Shown here one piece after another: positions 54,256-62,247 of a DNA stretch of 64,000 nucleotides. A program made the translations under genes and the position numbers. Each line of letters begins with the position of its first letter. The stretch's first letter is position 1. The stretch is from Pedobacter jeongneungensis (lineage in GTDB: Bacteria > Bacteroidota > Bacteroidia > Sphingobacteriales > Sphingobacteriaceae). The notes below the pieces were generated by a model. That model did no database searches. It was not told the origin of the DNA and saw nothing but the letters and a program-made list of their open reading frames with translations. The stretch is taken from positions 1 to 64,000 of the forward strand of contig NZ_AYMG01000020.1 of the NCBI RefSeq assembly GCF_000633455.1, given 5' to 3'.

Positions 54256-56196
54256 ATGGCAGAACAAGATTTTATAAATGCAGGATTCAAAGTTGTTGGC
54301 ACAGAAAACAGCGAAAACAAATTGTTGAGTTTTCTGAAAGAGAATTATCCAAACGTAATTCGTGACGCCGAAATAAACATTGAAGAGCTGAAAACCGTTT
54401 TGGGATTACCAATTGACGAAAAAGTAAACGGTTACGGTTTAAATTTTGTTGGCAGAAACTTTGCCAGAGCTAAATATACTCAAAAAACAGAAAAGGAATT
54501 ACGTCTCAATACCACTTTAAGCAAAGGAATTGATACGACACAAAATTTGGTACTTAAAGGTGATAATCTAGACAGCCTAAAAATTCTGAAAAACTATTAC
54601 AGCGGACAAATCAACTGTATCTATATTGACCCACCTTACAATACTACAAGTGAAGAATTTGTATATCCAGATAAGTTCGACAAAGAAGAAGCTGAAGTAT
54701 TGGGTTTGGCAAACCTAAATGAAAGTGATTTTGCACGTATGGACTTTAGCTTTAAAACTAAGAAAAGTCACAACGGTTGGTTGGCTTTTATGTATCCTCG
54801 CCTTTTGTTAGCAAGAGATTTATTGAGTGAGGATGGAGTAATATTCATAAGCATAGATGAAAATGAACAAGCAAACCTAAAGCTCCTCTGTGACAATGAT
54901 ATCTTTGGCGAAGAGAATTTTTTAACTTCATTCACAAGAGTAACAAAAAAAGGAGGTAAGTCCTCAGACGCAACAGCAAAGAACCATGATTACGTTTTGG
55001 CTTATGTGAAAAATATTAACCACGCAAAGCTACAAGGTGTTTCACATAATGATGATGGATATTCTAATCAAGATGAACATTTTGAAGAAAGAGGGTTTTA
55101 CAAAATCAATCAAACTCTTGACTATGACAGTTTGAGCTATGTTAAATCACTTGATTATCCTATAGAAATTGACGGAGAAACTTTTTATCCAGGCGGCGAT
55201 AAAGATATTTGGGAATCAAGGCAAAGCGGCAATTACGGTAGAGCTGATTGGGCTTGGAGATGGAGCAAAGATCTATATGAGTTTGGCTTACGAAATGGAT
55301 TCATTGAAGTTAAAAGGGGGGGTAATCGCCCTCGTATTTATACTAAAACTTACCAAAACGTAAAAATAACCAAAGAAGGGAATGTATACAATATTGTTAA
55401 AATCGAACGTTCAAAGCCATTATCAACCTTAGAGTTTACGGAGAACAAATATTCAAATGACAATGCTACTAAAGCCATTGATGAAATAATTGGAAAAGGA
55501 GTTTTTGAATATACAAAACCGCCTGAATTGATAATTCAGTTATTAAAGCTAATAAATAAAGAAGATTTTATAATTCTTGACTTCTTCGCAGGTTCAGGGA
55601 CAACAGGACAAGCAATAATGGAACTGAACAAAGATGGAGGCAAGCGAAAATTTATTCTATGCCAAATTGACGAATCTATAGACCCAGTTAAGAAAAAAGA
55701 TGCTTATGACTTTTGCACTTCAAATAATTTACCACATTTCATTTCAAGTATAACCATTGAACGGATAAAAAGAGCAGGAGAAAAAATTGCTAAAGAAATT
55801 AAAGCAGAAAATAATAAACCAGAATTATTGAAGGAAGACAAAAAACAAATTCCCGATGTAGGGTTTAAGGTTTTTGACAGCGTAGAAGCTCCAAAATTGA
55901 AAGTGGATGAAAAAGGACAAATTTCAATAACTGAATTTGAAACCGAACCTTTAAGTCGCATTTACAATATGATTTTCAACGTTGGTTTAGACGAACCATC
56001 ACAAGTTCCCGAAGAAGTAGTAAAAAAATGTATTTACAAAATCGGTAACCACTACTACATAACCAACAGCGAGAAAATAACCATTGATGATTATTCAAAC
56101 GCTATCAAAAACGGCAAAGTATTTATTGATGGTTGGACTGCGAGTTTGAATGGAACATTGCAGAACTATAAAGAAGATGTGAAAATAGTGTTTTAA
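54256..56196 (+). CDS. Type III DNA methyltransferase, Mod subunit
   Basis: A 646-residue N6-adenine methyltransferase of beta class: catalytic DPPYNT (about residue 125) precedes the AdoMet motif FFAGSGTTG (about 443), and the region between holds the target-recognition domain. It marks one strand of an asymmetric site and guides the Res subunit. In most systems mod precedes res; the order here is reversed. The extra C-terminal 150 residues are unassigned. A gap with operator-like repeats follows. Confidence 0.94.
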   Translation: MAEQDFINAGFKVVGTENSENKLLSFLKENYPNVIRDAEINIEELKTVLGLPIDEKVNGYGLNFVGRNFARAKYTQKTEKELRLNTTLSKGIDTTQNLVLKGDNLDSLKILKNYYSGQINCIYIDPPYNTTSEEFVYPDKFDKEEAEVLGLANLNESDFARMDFSFKTKKSHNGWLAFMYPRLLLARDLLSEDGVIFISIDENEQANLKLLCDNDIFGEENFLTSFTRVTKKGGKSSDATAKNHDYVLAYVKNINHAKLQGVSHNDDGYSNQDEHFEERGFYKINQTLDYDSLSYVKSLDYPIEIDGETFYPGGDKDIWESRQSGNYGRADWAWRWSKDLYEFGLRNGFIEVKRGGNRPRIYTKTYQNVKITKEGNVYNIVKIERSKPLSTLEFTENKYSNDNATKAIDEIIGKGVFEYTKPPELIIQLLKLINKEDFIILDFFAGSGTTGQAIMELNKDGGKRKFILCQIDESIDPVKKKDAYDFCTSNNLPHFISSITIERIKRAGEKIAKEIKAENNKPELLKEDKKQIPDVGFKVFDSVEAPKLKVDEKGQISITEFETEPLSRIYNMIFNVGLDEPSQVPEEVVKKCIYKIGNHYYITNSEKITIDDYSNAIKNGKVFIDGWTASLNGTLQNYKEDVKIVF

Positions 56197-56308
56197 CTGA
56201 TAACAACAGGTACAATACATAAACACGTCAACGCAGTTGTATGCACCTTTTATTTTTTGCCGACATACAAATCAACATTAAAAAAATAAAAACTATGTTA
56301 GCACTACA

Positions 56309-56374
56309 CCTGCGCAGGAAAAAAATAAAAAAATATCTGCGCAGTTAGGCTGCGCAGATGCAAATTTATCTTTG
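56309..56374 (+). promoter_or_regulatory. Promoter with three CTGCGCAG repeats (candidate operator)
   Basis: CTGCGCAG occurs at 56310-56317, 56337-56344 and 56350-56357. The last two form a perfect palindrome ATCTGCGCAG-ttagg-CTGCGCAGAT (56335-56359). A Bacteroidota-type -7 element TATCTTTG lies at 56367-56374, with TTAG at 56345-56348 in the -33 position, inside the palindrome. A bound protein would block the promoter of the downstream gene. Confidence 0.6.
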
Positions 56375-56391
56375 TAGGAACAGGATTTGAT

Positions 56392-56958
56392 ATGGAATAC
56401 AAAAAGTTTCTCAAAATCACCAAGAAGAAAGACCTAGCAGCATTAGATACCGTTAAAAAAGAAGCGGAATTTTACTTTACCGATCCGGTAAATGGAGCGT
56501 CGATGATTAACGACCTTTTACAATTATTCCATAGCTGTTATGACATGGATAGAACCATGTTTCTAACAGAAATATTCTATGAAAACCAGCGTGTATTAAG
56601 AAACACCTACGATCATCGCGACCTGATCCTTGAAGATGTAGACAGGCTTTTGAAGGATGCGGCAAAACCAAAAGATAAAAGGTGGCAGATAAGGGTGATC
56701 AATGTGTATCGCAGTATAGTAGCCGAACTTTATGATCCGGCACTTGCAATCATTGTTGCTTGTCTGAAGATGCGTGAAGGCAATTTTACAAGTTTTACCA
56801 ACGCGAACCTGTCGATGTCAGAATCGCAAAAGTGGGATTTTGCAAAGTCCAAATTGCAAAAGCCAGCAATTTTCGCAGGGTATCAACCGCTGATCAGAAA
56901 TGCTGTATCACATGCCGGTACGCACAGTAAAAGAAGGTTTACATACAGTTGGCAATGA
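56392..56958 (+). CDS. HEPN-like hypothetical protein of the island
   Basis: A 188-residue helical protein without signal peptide. Near the C-terminus is IRNAVSHAGTH, which has the Rx4H motif (Arg169, His174) of HEPN ribonuclease-type domains. HEPN domains often act as RNases in abortive defence. The last 12 residues (SKRRFTYSWQ) are unlike the family ending, so a late frameshift is possible. It begins 18 bases after the -7 element of the palindromic promoter. Function is inferred from a short motif only. Confidence 0.55.
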   Translation: MEYKKFLKITKKKDLAALDTVKKEAEFYFTDPVNGASMINDLLQLFHSCYDMDRTMFLTEIFYENQRVLRNTYDHRDLILEDVDRLLKDAAKPKDKRWQIRVINVYRSIVAELYDPALAIIVACLKMREGNFTSFTNANLSMSESQKWDFAKSKLQKPAIFAGYQPLIRNAVSHAGTHSKRRFTYSWQ

Positions 56959-57078
56959 TGTTATAGAATGTATTCTTTTAATTATTTAAGTAAGTAGATC
57001 ACGTTGATAACTTGCTTTTGATGCCAACTAATATTGTATGATATTTGAATAAGAAACTGTAAAACGGAGGTACTAGGG

Positions 57079-57834
57079 ATGCGAACACTGGTTATGGGTG
57101 ATATTCATGGAGGCTATAAAGCGCTGCGTCAATGCTTGGAAAGATCAGAATTTGATTTTAAAAATGATCGTTTGATACAGCTTGGCGACATCACAGATGG
57201 GTACCCCGATGTTTATGAATGTGTCGAAGAACTGTTAAAAATTGAGAACCTTATCGCTGTAAAAGGAAACCACGACGATTGGTTTGCTGAATTTATCAGA
57301 AACGAATTTCATCCCTATTACTGGACTTATGGTGGGAAAGGAACGCTTGTATCCTACCTGAATAATTGTGGCAAAACAGGCCGATTCTTCGCCACCGGTA
57401 GCGGTTATAAAACAGCACTGGTTGCTGACGACATCCCCCAAACCCATAAAGACTTATTCCGCGACCAGATACTCTACTATATTGACGATAAAAAACGGTG
57501 TTTTCTACATGCAGGTTTTAAACGTGATTCCCCATTCAAAAGCCAAACAATTGCCGAATATTGTTGGGACAGGCAGCTTTGGAATGATGCCCTTAAGTAC
57601 AGTTCTGATGCCGAACTGAAAAAGGAATTTCACATAAAAACAAAATTTAAGGAAATATATATTGGTCATACCCGGACGCCCAAGGATAAACCTCTGAAAC
57701 TTTTTAATATTGTCAACATGGACACCGGTGCAGGACATAATGGGAAATTGACAATTATGGATATAGACAAAAAGGTATTCTGGCAATCCGATCCGCTGAG
57801 TGAGCTGTATCCGGAAAATTTTCCAGATGAATAA
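57079..57834 (+). CDS. Calcineurin-like metallophosphoesterase (PrpA/PPP type)
   Basis: A 251-residue phosphatase. The metal-binding blocks are GDIHGG (Asp8, His10), GDITDG (Asp37) and GNHDDW (Asn64, His65), with later His residues in LHAGF and GHTRTP. It resembles the bacterial Ser/Thr protein phosphatase / Ap4A hydrolase group. A good ribosome site GGAGGT lies about 12 bases before the ATG. It is the right-most gene of the island block before a 378-base gap. The substrate is unknown. Confidence 0.9.
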   Translation: MRTLVMGDIHGGYKALRQCLERSEFDFKNDRLIQLGDITDGYPDVYECVEELLKIENLIAVKGNHDDWFAEFIRNEFHPYYWTYGGKGTLVSYLNNCGKTGRFFATGSGYKTALVADDIPQTHKDLFRDQILYYIDDKKRCFLHAGFKRDSPFKSQTIAEYCWDRQLWNDALKYSSDAELKKEFHIKTKFKEIYIGHTRTPKDKPLKLFNIVNMDTGAGHNGKLTIMDIDKKVFWQSDPLSELYPENFPDE

Positions 57835-58212
57835 TCAGTCAATTCCGGTGACCAGCCCTTTAAATAATCCATCCTGATAGTATTTCTCCCAATTATTGAA
57901 GCAAGGGCCCTATTCATGATTTCTGCATTTCTGACTGCCATAAATAAACAATAAAGGTTGTCACACCTTGTCAATTACTTAAATCTTATCACGGTAGGTT
58001 TGGCTTAATTATCATTTATAAAGTAATTAAGTCATTATGAAAAAGGTTAGCAGTATTATTCGACAATTATCCTTATCAAGATTTGGAATCATTTATTCTT
58101 ACCAATGCATCTGTAAAAGAATGCAGGGCTATCTGAATGTTATTATTTTTCATTTACACATTGGTATAACTTTTGTTCTTTTTGAAAGGCCAGTATAAAC
58201 CATCTAAATGCT
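57835..58212. other. 378-base intergenic stretch
   Basis: No gene, strong palindrome or repeat is seen. A 53-codon frame from 58037 is rich in Ile/Phe but has no family resemblance. The final 100 bases are the AT-rich leader of the gene at 58213. Confidence 0.4.
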
Positions 58213-59280
58213 ATGAAAAGAAAAACTTTATGGATCGCTGCTGCAAGTATTGTTGCTTTAATCCTCTTCGGAGCGCTTTATTATTTCTACCTTGATCCCA
58301 ATAAATTTAATCATCATTACAATGCTGATAGTGAAAATAACTACCCTGATACTTTAAGGGAGGTTGACGTTTTTACTGGGGATAAAGCCTACGTATTGAA
58401 AGGAAAACTATTGGACAAAAACTACAAAGAACAATTTGACAGATTGCCGGACACCCTAGCTGAAATTCAATTTGGTGGTGTTCTTTATTGTGCGAACTGC
58501 GATTTACACAATGAACTGGAAGATAATGGCGAGGTTGCCGTGGCGGCAAATAGCATAGCCAAACCCTATAACCGTGAGCTATCTACATACTCTTTGTATT
58601 CGAGTGCAAGAAATCAAAAACAACTAAGCCAGGAGAAAAAATACATTTCGGAGTATAATAGATTTTTTGCTGCTTTTCTTGACTTAGCAGAGCTGGGAAA
58701 AGCTGAGTTTCCGAAATTGACTTCTTCGTCGATTTTGGAAAAGCAATCTTTTGATGATAAATACAAAAACTATTTTGGAGCGGTTTATACAAGGAGTATT
58801 CCGTCAAAATACAAAGAAAAAATTGTTGATTTCCTAAATAGCAGCGAGGGGCAGAATTTTGAATTTATAACTTCTGATCAACGCGTACATAGCGAATTAG
58901 TGCATTTCGGAAGCTTTACAGGAAAAGGTAAGCATGAGCTTACTTTGGTATTGGGAACTAAACCAGGTTACCAGGGAAATCACAAAGAGAAATTGTTAGT
59001 CTTTGCCGAAAACAGGAATGGGGAAGTCTACCAGATCTATACCGAGGACTTTTACGATAAGGTATTGCTGGAAACAGTGTATCATGATCCGGAAGAAAGG
59101 TGGGACGATCATGTGTACATGGGCGGAGAGGAGAAGGAGTTGCCTCCGTACGAATCCATCAGGATAAAAGTCCCAAATGAACCTGATCTGGTATATGCTT
59201 ATAACGTCGAGTTTGATAAAATGAACAGATTTGTTCAGGTCCCAAAATCTCAAATTAACCGGGAAGAGGATGAGGAATAA
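58213..59280 (+). CDS. Hypothetical membrane-anchored protein, 355 residues
   Basis: A single N-terminal membrane helix (LWIAAASIVALILFGALYYFYL, residues 5-26) anchors a large extracytoplasmic region. It contains a CxxC pair in LYCANCDLHN (about residue 95). No recognised domain. The stop overlaps the next gene's likely start by 11 bases, so the two are cotranscribed. It lies in the toxin-immunity region and may be an accessory of it, but nothing in the sequence proves this. Confidence 0.75.
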   Translation: MKRKTLWIAAASIVALILFGALYYFYLDPNKFNHHYNADSENNYPDTLREVDVFTGDKAYVLKGKLLDKNYKEQFDRLPDTLAEIQFGGVLYCANCDLHNELEDNGEVAVAANSIAKPYNRELSTYSLYSSARNQKQLSQEKKYISEYNRFFAAFLDLAELGKAEFPKLTSSSILEKQSFDDKYKNYFGAVYTRSIPSKYKEKIVDFLNSSEGQNFEFITSDQRVHSELVHFGSFTGKGKHELTLVLGTKPGYQGNHKEKLLVFAENRNGEVYQIYTEDFYDKVLLETVYHDPEERWDDHVYMGGEEKELPPYESIRIKVPNEPDLVYAYNVEFDKMNRFVQVPKSQINREEDEE

Positions 59281-59737
59281 AAATTGGATATTGGTTTTGC
59301 TCCTGGTAAGTATAACGGTTTGTGCCTGCCATCAGGCTAAGGAAAGAAATCAAATTAGGCTGCAGCCGCTAAGCCCGTACAATTTTGTTTTTAAGGTTTC
59401 CGATTCAGTCAAAAATCGAAATGAATACTATTTCATTTCGGACGCCGGGCCTGCAGATTATAACCTTGCATCAGACTTATTGCCATCGCTTAAGCTTATT
59501 TCTAAGGATGATACTTTTAAGGTCCAATCAGTTTATGTATACCGAGCTACTACAATTTTGAATAAGGATTACCAGGGAAATCGTGATGATCTGAAAGGCA
59601 ACCACGACGATGATCTGTATGTGTATGCCAGATGGACAAATGGGAAAATGGACATATTCTATATTTTGAAAAATGGAAAAGCCATTTATGATGGATTAAA
59701 AAGAGAAAGAATTGAAAATCCTTTTGAGTTTGATTAA
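59270..59737 (+). CDS. Hypothetical lipoprotein, 155 residues
   Basis: Start at 59270 (MRNKNWILVLLLVS) is chosen over an ATG at 59231 because it begins a lipoprotein signal with lipobox cysteine in TVCACHQ. The mature part (SDSVKNRNEYYFISDAGPADYNLASDLLPSLKLISKDD) has no recognised motif. It overlaps the preceding membrane protein gene, so both are likely one unit. Function unknown. Confidence 0.7.
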   Translation: MRNKNWILVLLLVSITVCACHQAKERNQIRLQPLSPYNFVFKVSDSVKNRNEYYFISDAGPADYNLASDLLPSLKLISKDDTFKVQSVYVYRATTILNKDYQGNRDDLKGNHDDDLYVYARWTNGKMDIFYILKNGKAIYDGLKRERIENPFEFD

Positions 59738-59777
59738 TGCCAAAAGCAGATATGTTTTTAACTAACCTTAAAATATA

Positions 59778-60191
59778 ATGGAACTACCGATTGAGATTCA
59801 AGCGGAATTTGATTCGCTTTTTGAGCTGAACGAACATTATTTCGAAGCCGGGAAGTATGATAAATGTATAGAAATCCATGAACAGGCATGGAGCTTATTT
59901 CCGCATCCCAAATATGATTATCTGGAAGAGGGTTATGCCTTATTGCAAGGCCTGGTCTATCTGAACCTTAAGGTAGGAAAGATAATGGAGTCGGAAAAGT
60001 GGGCAAGGCAGCTTTATCTTTTTGACCAAAGTTCTTTACTGGGTACCACTGAATTTGCGCTTGGCCAGGTGTACTATGAAATGGAAAGGATGGATGAGGC
60101 AAAAGAACAGTTGGCTATTGCCATGCTAAAATCAGAAGGGCGGATTTTTGAGAATGAAGATCCAAAATACTTAACCTTGTTGGCAGAATAA
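59778..60191 (+). CDS. TPR-like hypothetical protein
   Basis: A 137-residue helical protein. Two or three helix pairs fit tetratricopeptide spacing (NEHYFEAGKYDKCIEIHEQAWSLFPHP, ALGQVYYEMERMDEAKEQLAIA). TPR folds bind peptides; small stand-alone versions are common near toxin loci as immunity proteins. The stop codon overlaps the next start by one base. Confidence 0.65.
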   Translation: MELPIEIQAEFDSLFELNEHYFEAGKYDKCIEIHEQAWSLFPHPKYDYLEEGYALLQGLVYLNLKVGKIMESEKWARQLYLFDQSSLLGTTEFALGQVYYEMERMDEAKEQLAIAMLKSEGRIFENEDPKYLTLLAE

Positions 60192-60562
60192 TGGGCAACA
60201 ATAAAATCGAAATATCGCTGTTGATTTGTTCAGCTCTTTGCCTGTGTTCATGTGTTTCCAGGTTAGGGCGACCTGAAATTACGGGTGTTATTGTGGACGA
60301 GCAACAAACCCCAATCGCCAACTGTAAAGTTGGTGAAACTGTTACAGATCAAAAGGGCCGTTTTAGCTTAAAAGAAATCCGCTATAATAAATTTTTCATT
60401 CCAGAAATGTTTATGCTGGAAGCGCCTCCGGTAATCGTAATGGAAATTATCGAAAAGAATGGTTATGAAAAGGATACTATAAATATCTTTCAAACTTTTG
60501 GTGGCGGGCAGAAGAAGGGTGCAAAAATGGATGTTGGGAAGATTATTTTGAAAAGTAAGTAA
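60191..60562 (+). CDS. Lipoprotein with carboxypeptidase-like regulatory domain
   Basis: A 123-residue protein with lipoprotein signal and cysteine in LCLCSCVSR. The mature part begins EITGVIVDEQQTPIANCKVGETVTDQKGRFSLKEI, a CarboxypepD_reg-like beta-sandwich typical of surface proteins in Bacteroidota. It overlaps the TPR-like gene by one base. Role unknown. Confidence 0.75.
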   Translation: MGNNKIEISLLICSALCLCSCVSRLGRPEITGVIVDEQQTPIANCKVGETVTDQKGRFSLKEIRYNKFFIPEMFMLEAPPVIVMEIIEKNGYEKDTINIFQTFGGGQKKGAKMDVGKIILKSK

Positions 60563-60590
60563 CTAAAGAGCCCTAACTTTACAGAAAAAA

Positions 60591-61200
60591 ATGATTTCCG
60601 AAAAAGATTTTTGGTCATGGTTTGATGTCAATAAAAACAAGTACTATTTTTTGGAAAGTATAGAAGATGACTCTGTAAAAGAAAATTTATTGAATGAATT
60701 TCTACATAAACTTCATGAATATTCAGAGGGATTATATTTTTTAATTGGTGGCGTTCCGGGTACGGCAAAAGAATTAATTATTTCAGCTGAAGGCGATAAA
60801 TCTTATTTCCCAGACGTCATTAAATTAACATCAACTGCACCTGAAATTGCTAATTGGCAAATTATCGCGTTTAAACCAAGCCAAGGATTGGATTTTGTTA
60901 CCTCTCATAATGGCGTAGAATTAAATCCTCGGAAAATGTTTTTCTTACCATTGGTTAATGATGATCACGCGAACGACATAGCTTTTGAGAATTGCTGTGC
61001 CGAATTTCAAGTCAGTACTGAAGGACGATATACTATTTACCGCATACGAAGTTCTGGACAGTGTTCTAGGCGAAAGAATTAGTGCGGAAATAGATTATGT
61101 TGAAGTGACGAAATTTTTCAGTACAAGTGACGCAGAAAATTTGTCACCACTTTCAGAACTGAAAGAATTTGTGTTATGGGCAATAAAAAAGAGGGCATAA
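60591..61200 (+). pseudogene. Frameshifted hypothetical gene (immunity-protein-like)
   Basis: Frame one reads to 61082 and begins MISEKDFWSWFDVNKNKYYF. After the run gcttttgag at 60980-60988 its protein loses normal character. Frame two (from TTG 60985) continues sensibly: LRIAVPNFKSVLKDDILFTAYEVLDSVLGERIS, ending at 61200. Removing one T from the run joins them as DIALRIAVPNF, a smooth reading. The intact protein would have about 202 residues. Its place beside SUKH genes suggests an immunity role, but no family was recognised. Confidence 0.7.
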
Positions 61201-61212
61201 AGATATGCCCTC
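61191..61212. terminator. Hairpin between convergent genes
   Basis: GAGGGCATA-aaga-TATGCCCTC, a perfect 9-base stem, overlaps the stop codon of the frameshifted gene. It is preceded on the plus strand by an A run, so on the minus strand it is a stem followed by T's and terminates the SUKH genes. Confidence 0.75.
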
Positions 61213-61237
61213 CTGTACCTTAAGTGCATTTTAGCAC

Positions 61238-61729
61238 CTATTCAAATTCATTTGCGATCATAGTTTTAATTAGACCTATCAGATCCATTTCTAAATTTTC
61301 GAAATCCACACCATTTTTAGAATTGGCATTTTCACAAATATAAATCCCTGGATTAGGGAAATCATATTTCTTTGAATAGCAGAAACATACTTCTCCATCT
61401 GATCCTATTACCAAATAATCATTGAATATCTGTGGCCGACCTTTAAACAAGGGGCTTTTATCTGGATCATTATTTCTTTCTAATGATTCTACAAATGTCT
61501 TCTTTTGAGATTGATCGTATATGCTAAGTATTCGCTTATTGCCAATAATAAGACCATTACATTCCGAGGTGAGGAAAAATTTAAATATTTCAGGCAGCGT
61601 CCAATTGCATGTCCGTTCGAAGTTTGCCAGTAGTTGAGCGTCTACCTTTGGTATAAAAGATATATCGCCGCCATATTCCTCATCTAATTCTTTGAGATAA
61701 TTGTGAAGCGACTGTTTTTGGTAATTCAT
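61238..61729 (-). CDS. SMI1/KNR4 (SUKH) family immunity protein 1
   Basis: A 163-residue protein of the SUKH superfamily. It has the family opening LANFERTCNWTLPEIFKFFLTSECNGLIIGNKRILSI and the beta-rich middle YLVIGSDGEVCFCYSKKY. SUKH proteins neutralise nuclease-tipped polymorphic toxins. It follows a second SUKH gene and an RHS toxin on the same strand. Confidence 0.88.
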   Translation of the reverse strand: MNYQKQSLHNYLKELDEEYGGDISFIPKVDAQLLANFERTCNWTLPEIFKFFLTSECNGLIIGNKRILSIYDQSQKKTFVESLERNNDPDKSPLFKGRPQIFNDYLVIGSDGEVCFCYSKKYDFPNPGIYICENANSKNGVDFENLEMDLIGLIKTMIANEFE

Positions 61730-61836
61730 CTACACAATTTTCATGATTAGAATTAGTGCAATTAAGCAAGATTCAATTGAATAGTTAATGGAAAGAACGC
61801 GCAAATGCATGTTCTTTCCATAATTTCAAATATTTA

Positions 61837-62247
61837 TCATGCATTATCTAAAAATTCTAGAAATTCTAGAAATGAATTTCCGCAGAACTCAATAATATCA
61901 AATTTGAAGTTCGACATTAGTCCGAATGCATGGTATGTTTTATTTTGTTTGTGCAGAGCATATCCAGTATCAGCAGCATCTTTTCCAAAAAGAAAATACT
62001 CTGGAATTTGTTCCATTAACAAGTGGTACTCTTGATTTATTTTTAGAAGTTGTTCAACTGGGAATAATTCCAGCCAACTATTGTCACCGATCTCACCTTC
62101 TCCTCCATTGAATTCTTGCATTACTGCAACGTAATCCTTTGGTAAATCAGTTCCAAGAGCTTCTTCAACATTGACGAATTGTTGCTTTAAAGCTCCCGGC
62201 TCTATTCGTGAAAAATTTTTGAGAATTATTATTTCTTTTTCTATCAT
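61837..62247 (-). CDS. SMI1/KNR4 (SUKH) family immunity protein 2
   Basis: A 136-residue SUKH protein: LPKDYVAVMQEFNGGEGEIGDNSWLELFPVEQL and FGKDAADTGYALH are typical. It overlaps the RHS toxin gene by four bases (ATGA), so it is translated with the toxin, and is the most likely cognate immunity protein. Upstream, an intact toxin tip immediately precedes it. Confidence 0.92.
   Translation of the reverse strand: MIEKEIIILKNFSRIEPGALKQQFVNVEEALGTDLPKDYVAVMQEFNGGEGEIGDNSWLELFPVEQLLKINQEYHLLMEQIPEYFLFGKDAADTGYALHKQNKTYHAFGLMSNFKFDIIEFCGNSFLEFLEFLDNA

Noticed and set aside
58037..58198. 53-codon frame from ATG 58037
   Set aside because: Isoleucine- and phenylalanine-rich residues fit AT-rich noncoding sequence, and no ribosome site is seen.
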